Part shown: positions 1-6,186 of the stretch, piece by piece
How positions within the stretch are numbered: position 1 is the first letter of the stretch
How the letters are laid out: every line of letters begins with the position of its first letter
NCBI GenBank assembly: GCA_002728725.1
Contig: PBVS01000049.1
Coordinates: 1-11,425 of the forward strand
DNA: 11,425 nt
Origin: Woeseiaceae bacterium
Lineage (GTDB): Bacteria; Pseudomonadota; Gammaproteobacteria; Steroidobacterales; Woeseiaceae
Direction: 5' to 3'
Position numbers and translations under genes: made by a program
The notes under the pieces: model-generated
What the model saw: the letters and a program-made list of their open reading frames with translations, nothing else
Told to the model about the DNA's origin: nothing
The model's database searches: none

Positions 1-1
1 A

Positions 2-28
2 AATCGTTTAAAAGCACTAAAACCATAG
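2..28 (+). CDS. Possible C-terminal tail of an upstream gene (partial)
   Basis: Frame 2 is open from the left edge of the window to a TAG at 26-28 and would encode a basic tail reading NRLKALKP. It ends 6 bases before the ogt start, a spacing usual for genes in one operon. The ogt start has no clear ribosome binding site, which would suit coupling to an upstream gene. Frame 1 is also open up to a TGA at 70-72, so the true frame cannot be decided from 28 bases. No family can be assigned. Confidence 0.3.
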   Translation, partial: NRLKALKP

Positions 29-34
29 AAATCA

Positions 35-526
35 ATGAAAAAAAACAGTATTACTCATTATTGTTATCTTGATTCCCCGCTAGGAAAATTAATGCTTGCT
101 GGAGATAAAGACTTTCTAAAACTGATTGAATTTCTTGATCAAAAAAAGGAAAAAAAACCAGAAAAAAATTGGATATATTCAGCTTCTCGTTTTAAGCATG
201 AAAACGATGAGCTAATTAGATATTTTGAGGGAGAATTAAAAAATTTTTCTGTCAAATGTCATATCACTGGAACAGCCTTTCAAACCAAAGTTTTAAATGA
301 GTTAAAAACAATACCCTATGGAAAAACGATGTCATATTCTGATGTCGCAGACAGAATAGGCCATCCCAAGGCTTACCGCGCAGTTGGATCTGCAAATGGA
401 AAAAATAGACTGCCAATCATTTTTCCTTGTCACAGGGTTATAAGCAATAACGGAGAATTGGGAGGATTTAGCGGAGGGTTAAGTATTAAAAGGAAACTAT
501 TGGAGTTGGAGCTCAAGCATGCCTAG
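35..526 (+). CDS. ogt: Methylated-DNA--[protein]-cysteine S-methyltransferase (O6-alkylguanine repair)
   Basis: This suicide repair protein moves the alkyl group from O6-alkylguanine (and O4-alkylthymine) in DNA to its own cysteine. The 163 residues fit a single-domain Ogt/MGMT without the Ada regulatory domain. Residues 1-75 form the variable N-terminal RNase H-like domain, including the usual SPLGKLMLAG strand at 14-23. Residues 80-163 form the DNA-binding domain. The active-site motif PCHRV is at 131-135, giving Cys132 as acceptor. The helix-turn-helix and arginine finger lie in YRAVGSANG (114-122, Arg115). The C-terminal GGFSGGL segment closes the active-site loop. ATG at 35 is chosen because it keeps the whole N-terminal domain; no good Shine-Dalgarno is visible. 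The gene converges on the PNPOx-like gene and shares a CTAG tetranucleotide with it, so that the two TAG stops overlap. Ogt and MGMT-type names are hard to tell apart on sequence alone. Confidence 0.95.
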   Translation: MKKNSITHYCYLDSPLGKLMLAGDKDFLKLIEFLDQKKEKKPEKNWIYSASRFKHENDELIRYFEGELKNFSVKCHITGTAFQTKVLNELKTIPYGKTMSYSDVADRIGHPKAYRAVGSANGKNRLPIIFPCHRVISNNGELGGFSGGLSIKRKLLELELKHA

Positions 527-1185
527 AATATTTTGTTTTGTAATGAATTTAATGTTTTTGATGGTTTAATTCCGGCCTTTAGTTTCTTGTCATTCTGTAG
601 TTCACCGGTTTTCATAGTTATTGGTAATATTCCTGCCCATATTGGTATCTCATAATCTTCTGGTTGGTCATCTGGATCGCCGGTTGATATTTTAGCCGAA
701 GCTTCTTCGATCATTACTTTTATGACGCCTGTCATTTTTACCTCATTAATATGTGAGTCTCTAACCTCATCCCATCTTCCTGGCGCAGTATTCTCACTTA
801 TAACTCTCATTGCCATGAGTTTTTCTTGATGATCTTCGATAAGTTCAGGTTTTCCAAAGATTGTCACCGAGCGATAATGCATAGAAGAGTTGAAAGTTGA
901 TCTTGCCAATACGATTCCATCCAACAATGTCACATTCAACGAGATTCGATTGGTATCTTCTAGAAGTCTTATGATTCTTGCTTTTCTTGCTCCATGCAAA
1001 TATATCTCGTTTTTCGCTCGGCCATATAACATAGGTACTACGACAGGACCGTCGTCTTGGTTAAACCCAACATGAGCCACCAAGCCCGCATCAAGAATTC
1101 GGTGAACATTTTTCTTATCATAGCGCGCCTTTTTTTTGAGTTGCCTGACTCTATTGCTTTTTTTTATTTCGTATTGATTTGACAT
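523..1185 (-). CDS. Pyridoxamine 5'-phosphate oxidase-fold, flavin-nucleotide-binding protein (NimA/COG3467-like)
   Basis: This 220-residue protein has the split-barrel FMN-binding fold of the PNPOx-like superfamily, in the group annotated as flavin-nucleotide-binding or nitroimidazole-resistance-like. Visible family landmarks are the basic N-terminus with RYDKKNVHRILDAG (21-34), the strand AHVGF followed by PVVVPMLYGR (47-56), the phosphate-binding stretch IYLHGARKARI (61-71), the strand pair VTLLDGIVLARS (85-96) and MHYRSVTIFG (102-111). An acidic GDPDDQPEDYEIP segment (169-181) and a basic tail follow. It is not PdxH itself: the order of motifs differs and no PdxH signature is seen. The physiological substrate is unknown for most members. 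Its ATG directly abuts the TAA of the upstream permease gene with no base between, so translation is probably coupled and the two share one mRNA. Confidence 0.85.
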   Translation of the reverse strand: MSNQYEIKKSNRVRQLKKKARYDKKNVHRILDAGLVAHVGFNQDDGPVVVPMLYGRAKNEIYLHGARKARIIRLLEDTNRISLNVTLLDGIVLARSTFNSSMHYRSVTIFGKPELIEDHQEKLMAMRVISENTAPGRWDEVRDSHINEVKMTGVIKVMIEEASAKISTGDPDDQPEDYEIPIWAGILPITMKTGELQNDKKLKAGIKPSKTLNSLQNKIF

Positions 1186-2652
1186 TTATCCGAGTATATA
1201 TGGTACGAGAGTAATTGATAGTGTTGTTACAATTATAATTCCAATTATATTTAGAGCAATTCCGGCTCTAATCATTCTAGGAATTCTTAACAGACCCGAG
1301 CCAAAAACAATGGCATTAGGTGGTGTTGCTACGGGCAGCATGAAAGCACAACTCGCTGCCAAAGTTACCGGAGCAGCCAAAATAATTGGATTGATCCCCA
1401 TTTCAATTGCAATTGCACCAATAACCGGTAAAAAAGTTGCTGTTGTGGCAATGTTGCTAGTTAACTCAGTAAGAAAGATTATCATCATGGCAATACTCAT
1501 CACTAAGAGAGGTAGAGGTAATGATCCCACAGAAGATAAATTTGATCCGATCCACTCTGCCAATCCAGAGTTGCTTACCGCTGTTGCAAGTGATAATCCA
1601 CCTCCAAAAAGAATCAAAATACTCCATGGAAGACTACTGAGATGTTCCCATCTTAGTAGCAAGGGATCTTCCTTATCACCACTTGGGATAATGAAGAGTA
1701 ATATTGCCCCTGCCATTGCAATGCTTGAATCATCAAGATCACTTAGGAAGGAAATTTTAATAAGCAATGGCCGAAGAATCCAAGCTAATGCCATTAATAA
1801 AAAGACTATACCTACTCTTATCTCTGGCTTTGATATGACACCAAGATCATTTTTCATAATCCTTAGCGATTCTTGGCCGGAATGATTTGTTTTAAAGTTT
1901 ACGTGAAATACCCACTTCGTCAGTGACAGCCATGCCAATGGAACCATAACGAAACTTAATGGAACACCAATGAGCATCCATTCAGAAAAATTTACTTGAA
2001 TTTCATAAGTCTCAAATAAAAATGCTGCCATCATGGCATTTGGCGCTGTTCCAACTAGTGTTGACATTCCACCAATAGTTGATGCGTAAGCAATACCCAA
2101 TAATATTGAGTATTGAAAATCTTCACTTTCTCTGTCGCTGATGTGTTTATTTGTGGAGTTTATAACCGTGATTACAGAGATAGCAATTGGTAGCAACATC
2201 ATTGTTGTGGATGTATTCATTACCCACATACTCAAAGCTGCGCTGACGAACATGAATCCTGCTACCAGAGACTTCCCGTCTCCTCCAACATATTGAAGGA
2301 TGGTGAGTGCAATTCTTTTGTGCAGGTTCCATCTCTGCATCGCGAACGCAACAATAAAGCCACCTAAAAAGAGATAGATAACTTTATTTGCAAAAGGCGT
2401 AGCAGCATCTTGGATGGATGAAACACCAAACAAAGGAAATAATACCAGTGGCAACATGGCTGTAACAGCAATTGGAACGGCTTCTGTGGCCCACCATATC
2501 GCCATCAAAATTCCCATTATTGCAACTTTAAAGGCAACAGCTGACATGCCCTCAGGGGTTTCCATAAAAGTCATTCCAACCGCCGTGAAAGGACCAAGAA
2601 ACAAGCCAACCCTTTGGTGAACATCAGGTTTTGTGTTTGCTTTGCTATTCAA
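1186..2652 (-). CDS. DASS/SLC13-family sodium:dicarboxylate/sulfate-type anion permease
   Basis: This inner-membrane transporter of 488 residues belongs to the divalent anion:sodium symporter family (VcINDY, CitT and SLC13 relatives). It has many hydrophobic segments arranged as two inverted halves. The first substrate and sodium site is at SMWVMNTSTT (141-150) and the second at TELTSNIATT (395-404), matching the two SNT motifs although both are degenerate (MNT and SNI). APNAMMA (203-209) and TPPNAIVFG (443-451) are further family signatures. The substrate, whether dicarboxylate, sulfate or another anion, cannot be told from sequence. The only in-frame start before an upstream stop is TTG at 2652; no clear Shine-Dalgarno precedes it. 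The N-terminal HQRVGLFLGP stretch is typical of the family, so a much later start is unlikely. It lies 34 bases after the GbsR-type regulator and directly abuts the PNPOx-like gene, which suggests one regulated operon. Confidence 0.9.
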   Translation of the reverse strand: MNSKANTKPDVHQRVGLFLGPFTAVGMTFMETPEGMSAVAFKVAIMGILMAIWWATEAVPIAVTAMLPLVLFPLFGVSSIQDAATPFANKVIYLFLGGFIVAFAMQRWNLHKRIALTILQYVGGDGKSLVAGFMFVSAALSMWVMNTSTTMMLLPIAISVITVINSTNKHISDRESEDFQYSILLGIAYASTIGGMSTLVGTAPNAMMAAFLFETYEIQVNFSEWMLIGVPLSFVMVPLAWLSLTKWVFHVNFKTNHSGQESLRIMKNDLGVISKPEIRVGIVFLLMALAWILRPLLIKISFLSDLDDSSIAMAGAILLFIIPSGDKEDPLLLRWEHLSSLPWSILILFGGGLSLATAVSNSGLAEWIGSNLSSVGSLPLPLLVMSIAMMIIFLTELTSNIATTATFLPVIGAIAIEMGINPIILAAPVTLAASCAFMLPVATPPNAIVFGSGLLRIPRMIRAGIALNIIGIIIVTTLSITLVPYILG

Positions 2653-2686
2653 AATTTGAGTGTATTCTGGTTGAAATCAAGATAAA

Positions 2687-3211
2687 TTATTTTCCAACTA
2701 GACTGGTTATGGCGTTGCCTAGTTTCATAATCTTTCTGAGGGTAGAGTTTGATATAGATCTTATTTTCTCATACCAATCATTGATAGAGTCAACAAAAGA
2801 CAGCATATTATGAATTCTCTCACGAGTAATTTTATCGGCTTCATCTTCAATCTCAATTTCTTTTGAGCACTCCTTCAGCATTTTTAGCGTTGGGCTAAGT
2901 TCTTTTTCTTTTCTTTTTTCGATAATGACGCGAAATAACTCCCAAACATCATGGATTGATTCAAAATAGTCTTCTCTGTCTTTTTCAATATGCTTCATCA
3001 TTACTAAGCCATAATTCTGAAGTTCTCTTAGGTTTGTGCTGACGGTTGATTTGGAGATATTCAGTAATTTTGAGATATCCTCATTTGTTAGGGGTTTGGG
3101 TGAGAGATAAAGAAGTGCTTGAATTTGTGCAACTGACCTATTTGTGCCCCAGCGTATGCCCATTTCACCCCAATGATGGATATATTTTTTTATAGCTGGA
3201 GTTATTTTCAT
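2687..3211 (-). CDS. GbsR/MarR-type winged-helix transcriptional regulator
   Basis: This 174-residue regulator resembles the GbsR family (MarR superfamily), whose best known member represses choline and glycine betaine genes in Bacillus. Family landmarks are HHWGEMGIRWGTNRSVAQI (12-30), followed by QALLYLSPKPL, the winged helix-turn-helix at about 41-72 (NEDISKLLNISKSTVSTNLRELQ), the GLV and KDREDYFE wing (68-84), and a helical C-terminal half that includes DVWELFRVI (88-96), probably used for dimerisation and effector sensing. Being first in a likely operon with the anion permease and the PNPOx-like protein, it is probably their local regulator and may regulate itself (inference). A ten-base perfect palindrome lies ten bases before its ATG. 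The effector is unknown; osmolyte, organic acid or redox signals are all possible. Confidence 0.88.
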   Translation of the reverse strand: MKITPAIKKYIHHWGEMGIRWGTNRSVAQIQALLYLSPKPLTNEDISKLLNISKSTVSTNLRELQNYGLVMMKHIEKDREDYFESIHDVWELFRVIIEKRKEKELSPTLKMLKECSKEIEIEDEADKITRERIHNMLSFVDSINDWYEKIRSISNSTLRKIMKLGNAITSLVGK

Positions 3212-3220
3212 AATATTATC

Positions 3221-3230
3221 TTTAGCTAAA
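3221..3230. promoter_or_regulatory. Perfect palindrome TTTAGCTAAA before the GbsR-type gene, candidate operator
   Basis: This ten-base perfect inverted repeat sits between the predicted promoter and the start codon of the regulator gene, where an autorepressor could bind. MarR-superfamily dimers usually bind AT-rich palindromes. The site is short and the region is AT-rich, so chance is possible. Confidence 0.3.
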
Positions 3231-3246
3231 TGACATTAATACTCTA

Positions 3247-3274
3247 ATAATATTCAATCTTGTTAGAACTGCAA
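3247..3274 (-). promoter_or_regulatory. Possible sigma-70 promoter for the regulator-permease-flavoprotein operon
   Basis: On the minus strand a -10 element TATTAT (3247-3252, five of six consensus bases) follows a weak -35 TTGCAG (3269-3274) at a 16-base spacing. It lies in the 68-base gap between cmoB and the GbsR-type gene and would place the transcript start about 30 bases before the regulator ATG. The -35 match is poor. Confidence 0.35.
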
Positions 3275-3279
3275 ACGAA

Positions 3280-4248
3280 TTATTTATTGCAGATAATGGC
3301 AACCCTATGGGGTGCAGGCAATCCTTCAATAGTTAGGTCTTGATTGATAGGGTTTAGACCATTAATCAGTGAATGAGTCGTCATCCACTCAGTTGATCTC
3401 TGTTCAAAAGTTGATGTTTTATTGATAGCGCCAACCTTTATGTTATTGAACCCACTTAAATTCAACCATTCATTTAATTCTTTTATATTTGGAAGGTACC
3501 AGACATTCTTCATCTGAGAATACCTTTGTTTGTTTGTATTCTCAAAACTTGAGTTTCCTGGCAGAACAAGGGTTTCAAGAACTAATTCACCTCCAGGCTT
3601 GGTAAGTTTATTGAGTTTTTCCAGATGATCCAGATAAGATCTCTGGTGATAAAGAACGCCCATTGAAAAGACTACATCAAATATTTCATCGTTATCTGGG
3701 ATGCTTTCAAGCTTGAGGGGTAATAATAGGACTGCTTCAGGCTCCATAAAATGACTGATTGCTTCAAATTGCTTCATAAATAGAGGTGAAGGATCTATAC
3801 CCAGAACAAAATCAGCGCCATCACCAATCATTCTCAATGAGTAATAACCATTTCCGCATCCCACATCCAAAACTCTTTTATTATTGAGTGGCCCTATTAT
3901 TGATTTTATACGCTCCCACTTCATATAAGATTTCCATTCGCTATCAACCACTATGCCATCAATAGAAAATGGACCCTTTCTCCATGGATTTAAAAGCTTT
4001 AATGATCGGATAATTTTTTCTTTTTTTGTTGAAGAAAAGCCAAGATTATTTATTGAGATACATCTTTGATTCAGTTTTGCGATTCTTTTTTTTGTTTTAG
4101 GCAGAAATTCTATAGCTGTCTCCCATTTCTCTTGATCGCCATGACTGGGTTTTTTTTGCTGAAGGGACAACTCATATTTTAAATCATCAAACCAATTTTT
4201 TTGTCCATGAAAGACTGGGTGATCAAAAAAGGATTCGGTATCAATCAT
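3280..4248 (-). CDS. cmoB: tRNA U34 carboxymethyltransferase (carboxy-SAM dependent)
   Basis: CmoB transfers the carboxymethyl group of carboxy-SAM to 5-hydroxyuridine at position 34 of tRNAs, giving cmo5U, which widens wobble decoding. The 322 residues match the usual length of about 323. The N-terminal helical region contains EFLPKTKK (47-54) and the family motif NPWRKGPFSI (87-96). The class I methyltransferase core shows RVLDVGCGNGYYSLRM (125-140) as the SAM site, GIDPSPLF (150-157), and FSMGVLYHQRS (194-204). Lys91, Tyr200 and Arg315 fall at the numbers reported for carboxy-SAM-binding residues of the E. coli enzyme. GELVLETLVLPG (220-231) and NVWYLPN (248-254) are also typical. It starts two bases after the cmoA stop (TAA, AA, ATG) with no Shine-Dalgarno, so translation is probably coupled to cmoA. 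Confidence 0.97.
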   Translation of the reverse strand: MIDTESFFDHPVFHGQKNWFDDLKYELSLQQKKPSHGDQEKWETAIEFLPKTKKRIAKLNQRCISINNLGFSSTKKEKIIRSLKLLNPWRKGPFSIDGIVVDSEWKSYMKWERIKSIIGPLNNKRVLDVGCGNGYYSLRMIGDGADFVLGIDPSPLFMKQFEAISHFMEPEAVLLLPLKLESIPDNDEIFDVVFSMGVLYHQRSYLDHLEKLNKLTKPGGELVLETLVLPGNSSFENTNKQRYSQMKNVWYLPNIKELNEWLNLSGFNNIKVGAINKTSTFEQRSTEWMTTHSLINGLNPINQDLTIEGLPAPHRVAIICNK

Positions 4249-4250
4249 TT

Positions 4251-4973
4251 TTATTTTATGGCTACAAATGAGGCAAAATTAAAATGTTGTAACCAAATAC
4301 CAAATTTAGTAAATCCAGACTTGCTTAGCCGAGACTGATGGGTTTCTATATCGTCCTCAACAAGAACGTTCTTTATTGACTCTTTTTTGTTTTCTATTTC
4401 TTCTCTGGTATATAAATTTTCGAGTTTAAAGTTTTCATGAAGATCAATTAGAAGATTATTTATTTTCTTATCACCTTGAGTTATTTTTTCAGACAGAATC
4501 AGAAGTCCGCCATCATTTAGTCCATTGTATATTTTGTCCAATACTAACTGTCTGTCTTTTTTTCTTATAAATTGAAGCGTGAAATTCATTATCACAATCG
4601 ATGCATTTGTTATTTTTGTATCAAGAATGTCCTCATTAAATATTTGAATATTTAAATCTAACTTTTCTTGTTTAATTATTTCAGAAAACTTCTTTGTCAT
4701 AGATGAGGATTTATCTACCGCCATAATGCTGCAATCATTATGAGCAGCACCCTCTCCTAAGGCGATCGATGAGGCACCAAGAGAGCAACCTAGATCATAG
4801 CAGTTGGTTCCTTTCTTGCTGTATTTGGAAGCAAGAAATCGTATGCTATTAATTGTTGTTCTATACCCTGGAATAGAGCGCTCTAGCATATCTGGAAAAA
4901 CCTCAGCAACCTCCTGATTAAATGAAAAAGAGCTCGGTTTCATTTTTTTATGAAATAATCTGTCTTTTGACAT
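4251..4973 (-). CDS. cmoA: Carboxy-SAM synthase
   Basis: CmoA converts SAM and prephenate into carboxy-SAM, the cofactor that CmoB uses for U34 of tRNA. The 240 residues are close to the E. coli length of 247. Family landmarks are FNQEVAEVFPDMLERSIPGY (18-37), the SAM-binding CYDLGCSLGASS (58-69), MAVDKSSSM (84-92), IVIMNFTLQF (126-135) and LDKIYNGLNDGGLLILSEK (145-163). In the region aligned with E. coli ISQKRSMLENV the sequence is IENKKESIKNV, so Arg199 of E. coli (reported to hold the added carboxylate) is replaced by Lys197. It heads the cmoAB pair. Upstream, 74 bases separate it from the divergent peptidase gene; neither start has a convincing Shine-Dalgarno. The identification is firm; only the Lys substitution is unusual. 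Confidence 0.96.
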   Translation of the reverse strand: MSKDRLFHKKMKPSSFSFNQEVAEVFPDMLERSIPGYRTTINSIRFLASKYSKKGTNCYDLGCSLGASSIALGEGAAHNDCSIMAVDKSSSMTKKFSEIIKQEKLDLNIQIFNEDILDTKITNASIVIMNFTLQFIRKKDRQLVLDKIYNGLNDGGLLILSEKITQGDKKINNLLIDLHENFKLENLYTREEIENKKESIKNVLVEDDIETHQSRLSKSGFTKFGIWLQHFNFASFVAIK

Positions 4974-5047
4974 AATAGTTTGCGTATTTTTCTACCTATC
5001 TTTATTCTTATTAGACTCAAACGAAAATTATTTCATTATAAGTCATC

Positions 5048-5563
5048 ATGCTAAGTAACGACCAAAAAAAAATATATAATAAACTTGGTATCCCGCTAGA
5101 TTATGGCGAAAAAAATAACTTAGTTTTTTATAATGATGCCATCGATCTTGTAGATGTCGGTCCAAATATAATTGGAAATCGACAGAAGCTTTCGAGAGAA
5201 GCAGCTTTGCATTGGTTCAAGCTCAATGAAGCAGCAAAAAATGATCAAATTTCTCTGATGATTGTGTCTGGCTTCAGGAGCTTTGATTATCAGGTAAATC
5301 TTATATTAAGGAAGCTCGAGAGAGGGATTGCGATAGAGGATATATTAAAAGTTAATGCACCTCCAGGCTTCAGTCAACATCATACAGGCACTGCTGTGGA
5401 TGTTGCCACAAAAGGACAGGCACCCTTAATTGAAGAGTTCGAGAATACGATTGCATTTGAATGGTTAAAAAATAACGCAGATAATTATAATTTTCACATG
5501 CCATATGAGAGAAATAATATATACGGGTTTGTATACGAGCCATGGCACTGGATTTTCCAATAA
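5048..5563 (+). CDS. M15-family (VanY/D-alanyl-D-alanine carboxypeptidase-like) zinc peptidase, no signal peptide
   Basis: The 171-residue protein carries the full LAS-peptidase signature. SGFRS (74-78) supplies the substrate-binding Arg77. The SxHxxGxAxD motif at 109-118 gives zinc ligands His111 and Asp118. EPWHW (164-168) supplies the catalytic Glu164 and the third ligand His167. Known relatives remove the terminal D-Ala from peptidoglycan peptides or cut related bonds. No signal peptide or membrane segment is present, and a stop codon nine bases before the ATG rules out an N-terminal extension, so it appears cytoplasmic. It might act on recycled muropeptides or another D-amino-acid peptide (inference), or be exported by another route. 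There is no Shine-Dalgarno before the ATG. The gene diverges from cmoA and is followed by the promoter of the tRNA-tuf operon. Confidence 0.88.
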   Translation: MLSNDQKKIYNKLGIPLDYGEKNNLVFYNDAIDLVDVGPNIIGNRQKLSREAALHWFKLNEAAKNDQISLMIVSGFRSFDYQVNLILRKLERGIAIEDILKVNAPPGFSQHHTGTAVDVATKGQAPLIEEFENTIAFEWLKNNADNYNFHMPYERNNIYGFVYEPWHWIFQ

Positions 5564-5583
5564 TATTTTTTTCAAGATAAATA

Positions 5584-5612
5584 TTGACTCTTAAGCCAGA
5601 CGATTAGACAAT
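5584..5612 (+). promoter_or_regulatory. Promoter of the tRNA-tuf operon with a GC-rich discriminator
   Basis: A -35 element TTGACT (5584-5589, five of six) is followed at 17 bases by GACAAT (5607-5612, four of six). The bases just after it read ACCCCGC, a GC-rich discriminator of the kind that makes stable-RNA promoters sensitive to ppGpp and DksA in E. coli. Transcription would start near 5619, about ten bases before the mature tRNA-Tyr. Stringent control is inferred from this pattern only. Confidence 0.6.
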
Positions 5613-5629
5613 ACCCCGCTTGTCCTCGG

Positions 5630-5714
5630 GGAGGGGTACTCAAGCGGTCAACGAGGGCAGACTGTAAATCTGCTGGCTATGCCTACGTAGGTTCGAATCC
5701 TACCCCCTCCACCA
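5630..5714 (+). tRNA. tRNA-Tyr (anticodon GTA)
   Basis: This 85-base class II tRNA has a seven-pair acceptor stem GGAGGGG/CCCCTCC, anticodon GTA in the loop CTGTAAA, a long variable arm, a T arm with the loop TTCGAAT, discriminator A and an encoded CCA. It is the first tRNA of the cluster, where E. coli has tyrU; the thrU that precedes tyrU in E. coli is absent here. A short inverted repeat GATGG/CCATC (5715-5734) begins right after the CCA and may influence 3' processing. Confidence 0.97.
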
Positions 5715-5929
5715 GATGGCGTTGAAATACCATCAGAGGCAGCAGAAATAGGGCTTTCAAGGAAATAAAGGCAAAAATATATAGAAATATTAAAAAAATT
5801 AGCACAAATATCTAAATGAAAAATTAACTTTGAATTAAATAATAAAAAGTCGATTTAAATCAATAAATTTGCGCAACTTAGGAGAGTATTAGAAGAATTT
5901 AGTAATAAAAAAATACAAAGCAGTGGGTT
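5715..5929 (+). other. AT-rich spacer between tRNA-Tyr and tRNA-Gly
   Basis: This 215-base stretch holds no convincing gene. It begins with a five-pair inverted repeat (GATGG at 5715-5719, CCATC at 5730-5734), then becomes strongly AT-rich with frequent A and T runs. TTGAAT at 5830-5835 with ATTTAA 17 bases later could be a second promoter for tRNA-Gly and tuf, but similar matches are expected by chance in such AT-rich DNA. No terminator is seen, so the tRNAs probably remain on one transcript. Confidence 0.5.
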
Positions 5930-6003
<74 letters not shown>

Positions 6004-6040
6004 AATAATGGAAGGAATACGAGATATCTATCATCCACTA

Positions 6041-6115
6041 GCCCACATAGCTCAGGGGCAGAGCACTTCCTTGGTAAGGAAGAGGTCCCCGGTTCAATTC
6101 CGGGTGTGGGCTCCA
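6041..6115 (+). tRNA. tRNA-Thr (anticodon GGT)
   Basis: This 75-base tRNA has the acceptor stem GCCCACA/TGTGGGC, D arm GCTC...GAGC, anticodon stem CTTCC/GGAAG with loop TTGGTAA (anticodon GGT), T loop TTCAATT, discriminator T and an encoded CCA. It matches the thrT position just before tufB. The final CCA runs into an A tract, then GA and a nine-base T tract (6115-6134). Confidence 0.97.
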
Positions 6116-6186
6116 AAAAAAAAGATTTTTTTTTATTTAAATTGTAAAATTGGTATCAATAACATCAAACTTAAGAGAGTGTAAAA

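Noticed and set aside
1310..1885. 191-codon open frame on the plus strand
   Set aside because: It lies antisense within the permease gene and its translation is low-complexity, matching no family; the minus-strand frame carries clear family motifs.
4974..5047. Divergent promoters between cmoA and the VanY-like gene
   Set aside because: A promoter is expected on each strand, but only weak boxes are visible (for example TTAGAC with CATTAT 17 bases later on the plus strand) and none is convincing.
5555..5578. T-rich stretch after the VanY-like gene as a terminator
   Set aside because: Only a four-pair repeat (TGGA/TCCA) is present and it lies several bases from the T run, too weak to call.
5830..5858. 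Second promoter in the tRNA-Tyr/tRNA-Gly gap
   Set aside because: TTGAAT and ATTTAA at 17 bases are weak matches, expected often in DNA this rich in A and T; mentioned only in the spacer entry.
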